Assembly: GCA_945872015.1 (NCBI GenBank)
Contig: CAMBYJ010000096.1
Location: forward strand, 1-6,750
Length of the DNA stretch: 6,750 nt
Reading direction: 5' to 3'
From: Chitinophaga pinensis
GTDB taxonomy: Bacteria > Bacteroidota > Bacteroidia > AKYH767-A > OLB10
Shown: positions 6,324-6,750 of the stretch, piece after piece
Layout: each line of letters begins with the position of its first letter
Position numbering within the stretch: position 1 is the stretch's first letter
Translations under genes and position numbers: made by a program
Notes under the pieces: model-generated
What the model saw: only the letters and a program-made list of their open reading frames with translations
Databases searched by the model: none
What the model was told of the DNA's origin: nothing

Positions 6324-6750
6324 GTAATAAACCAGACTTCTTTATAGTTGGTGCGGCAAAATCAGGCACAACTGCTTTGCAACAAATTCTTGCAACGCAT
6401 CCGTCTGTTTATATGTCGCCCATTAAGGAGCCAAACTATTTTTACAACGAAGTAGCTATATCGGATCTGCGATCGGGATTACAAGATAAATTAAAGAAAG
6501 AAAATGTAGAGCGATGGATTAAAGAAGGAATGAATGGAGAAATATGGAATGCATTTCTTAGAGATGAATCATTGTATAAAAAACTTTTTGAAAAAGCAGA
6601 TACTAATCAAGTTAGTGGTGAAGCAAGTGTAAGTTACTTATACTCGCTTGAGGCCGCAAAAAATATTCATCAATATAATCCTAATGCTAAAATAATAATC
6701 CTATTACGTAATCCTGCAGAACGTGCATGGAGTCATTTTTTGATGGAAAA
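6320..6750 (+). CDS. PAPS-dependent sulfotransferase, third of three, N-terminal part (cut by window edge)
   Basis: 143 complete codons plus two bases are visible, starting at the ATG of an ATGA overlap with the previous gene and open to the window end. The visible part holds both cofactor-binding motifs: DFFIVGAAKSGTTALQQIL with Lys14, SPIKEPNYF with Glu37 at the catalytic-base position, and IILLRNPAERAWSHF with Arg130 and Ser138. It is clearly closer to the first sulfotransferase (4443..5399) than to the middle one: both have VYMSPIKEP, a Trp-containing helix in the insert before about residue 85, a GE(I/A)S...YL block, and RNP.ERA.SH. A duplication within the operon or paired acquisition of related enzymes would explain this. 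The C-terminal half, including part of the acceptor site, is not in the window. Confidence 0.9.
   Translation, partial: MSNKPDFFIVGAAKSGTTALQQILATHPSVYMSPIKEPNYFYNEVAISDLRSGLQDKLKKENVERWIKEGMNGEIWNAFLRDESLYKKLFEKADTNQVSGEASVSYLYSLEAAKNIHQYNPNAKIIILLRNPAERAWSHFLME

Overview
The window looks like the chromosome of an AT-rich member of the Bacteroidota, most likely a flavobacterium or a relative. The evidence is a TonB-dependent receptor with an N-terminal carboxypeptidase-regulatory-like domain, a secreted protein ending in a type IX secretion (T9SS) type A sorting domain, low GC content (about 29% by hand count in the main intergenic gap), and no clear Shine-Dalgarno sequences. No RNA gene, insertion sequence, integrase or CRISPR array is visible.

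Left half, minus strand (2844 down to 1): three genes read leftward. The first two (2844..1765 and 1606..521) are exported paralogues. They share a roughly 250-residue domain that I do not recognise, about half identical by eye, but their C-termini are unrelated. The first ends in a bacterial Ig-like domain and has no sorting signal; the second ends in a T9SS sorting domain. The third gene (501..1, cut by the window edge) is the N-terminus of a TonB-dependent outer-membrane receptor. It starts 19 nt after the T9SS protein ends, so these two are probably co-transcribed. The 158-nt gap between the two paralogues could hold a separate promoter.

Centre (2845..3097): a 253-bp divergent intergenic region. 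It must carry the promoters of both arms. It contains a cluster of the heptamer TTAACAT/ATGTTAA, including a perfect 12-bp palindrome, and a second short inverted repeat.

Right half, plus strand (3098..6750): a tightly packed operon. A Wzx-like polysaccharide flippase is followed by three consecutive PAPS-dependent sulfotransferase genes, the last cut by the window edge. The junctions are a 14-nt overlap, a direct TAA/ATG abutment and a 4-nt ATGA overlap, which suggests translational coupling. All three sulfotransferases keep the 5'-phosphosulfate loop lysine, a candidate catalytic glutamate and the 3'-phosphate-binding Arg/Ser pair. The first and third are close relatives; the middle one is more divergent. 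The simplest reading is a locus making a sulfated surface or extracellular glycan: the flippase moves a lipid-linked oligosaccharide across the inner membrane and the sulfotransferases decorate it on the cytoplasmic side, where PAPS is available. No glycosyltransferase or polymerase lies in the window, so the glycan cannot be identified.
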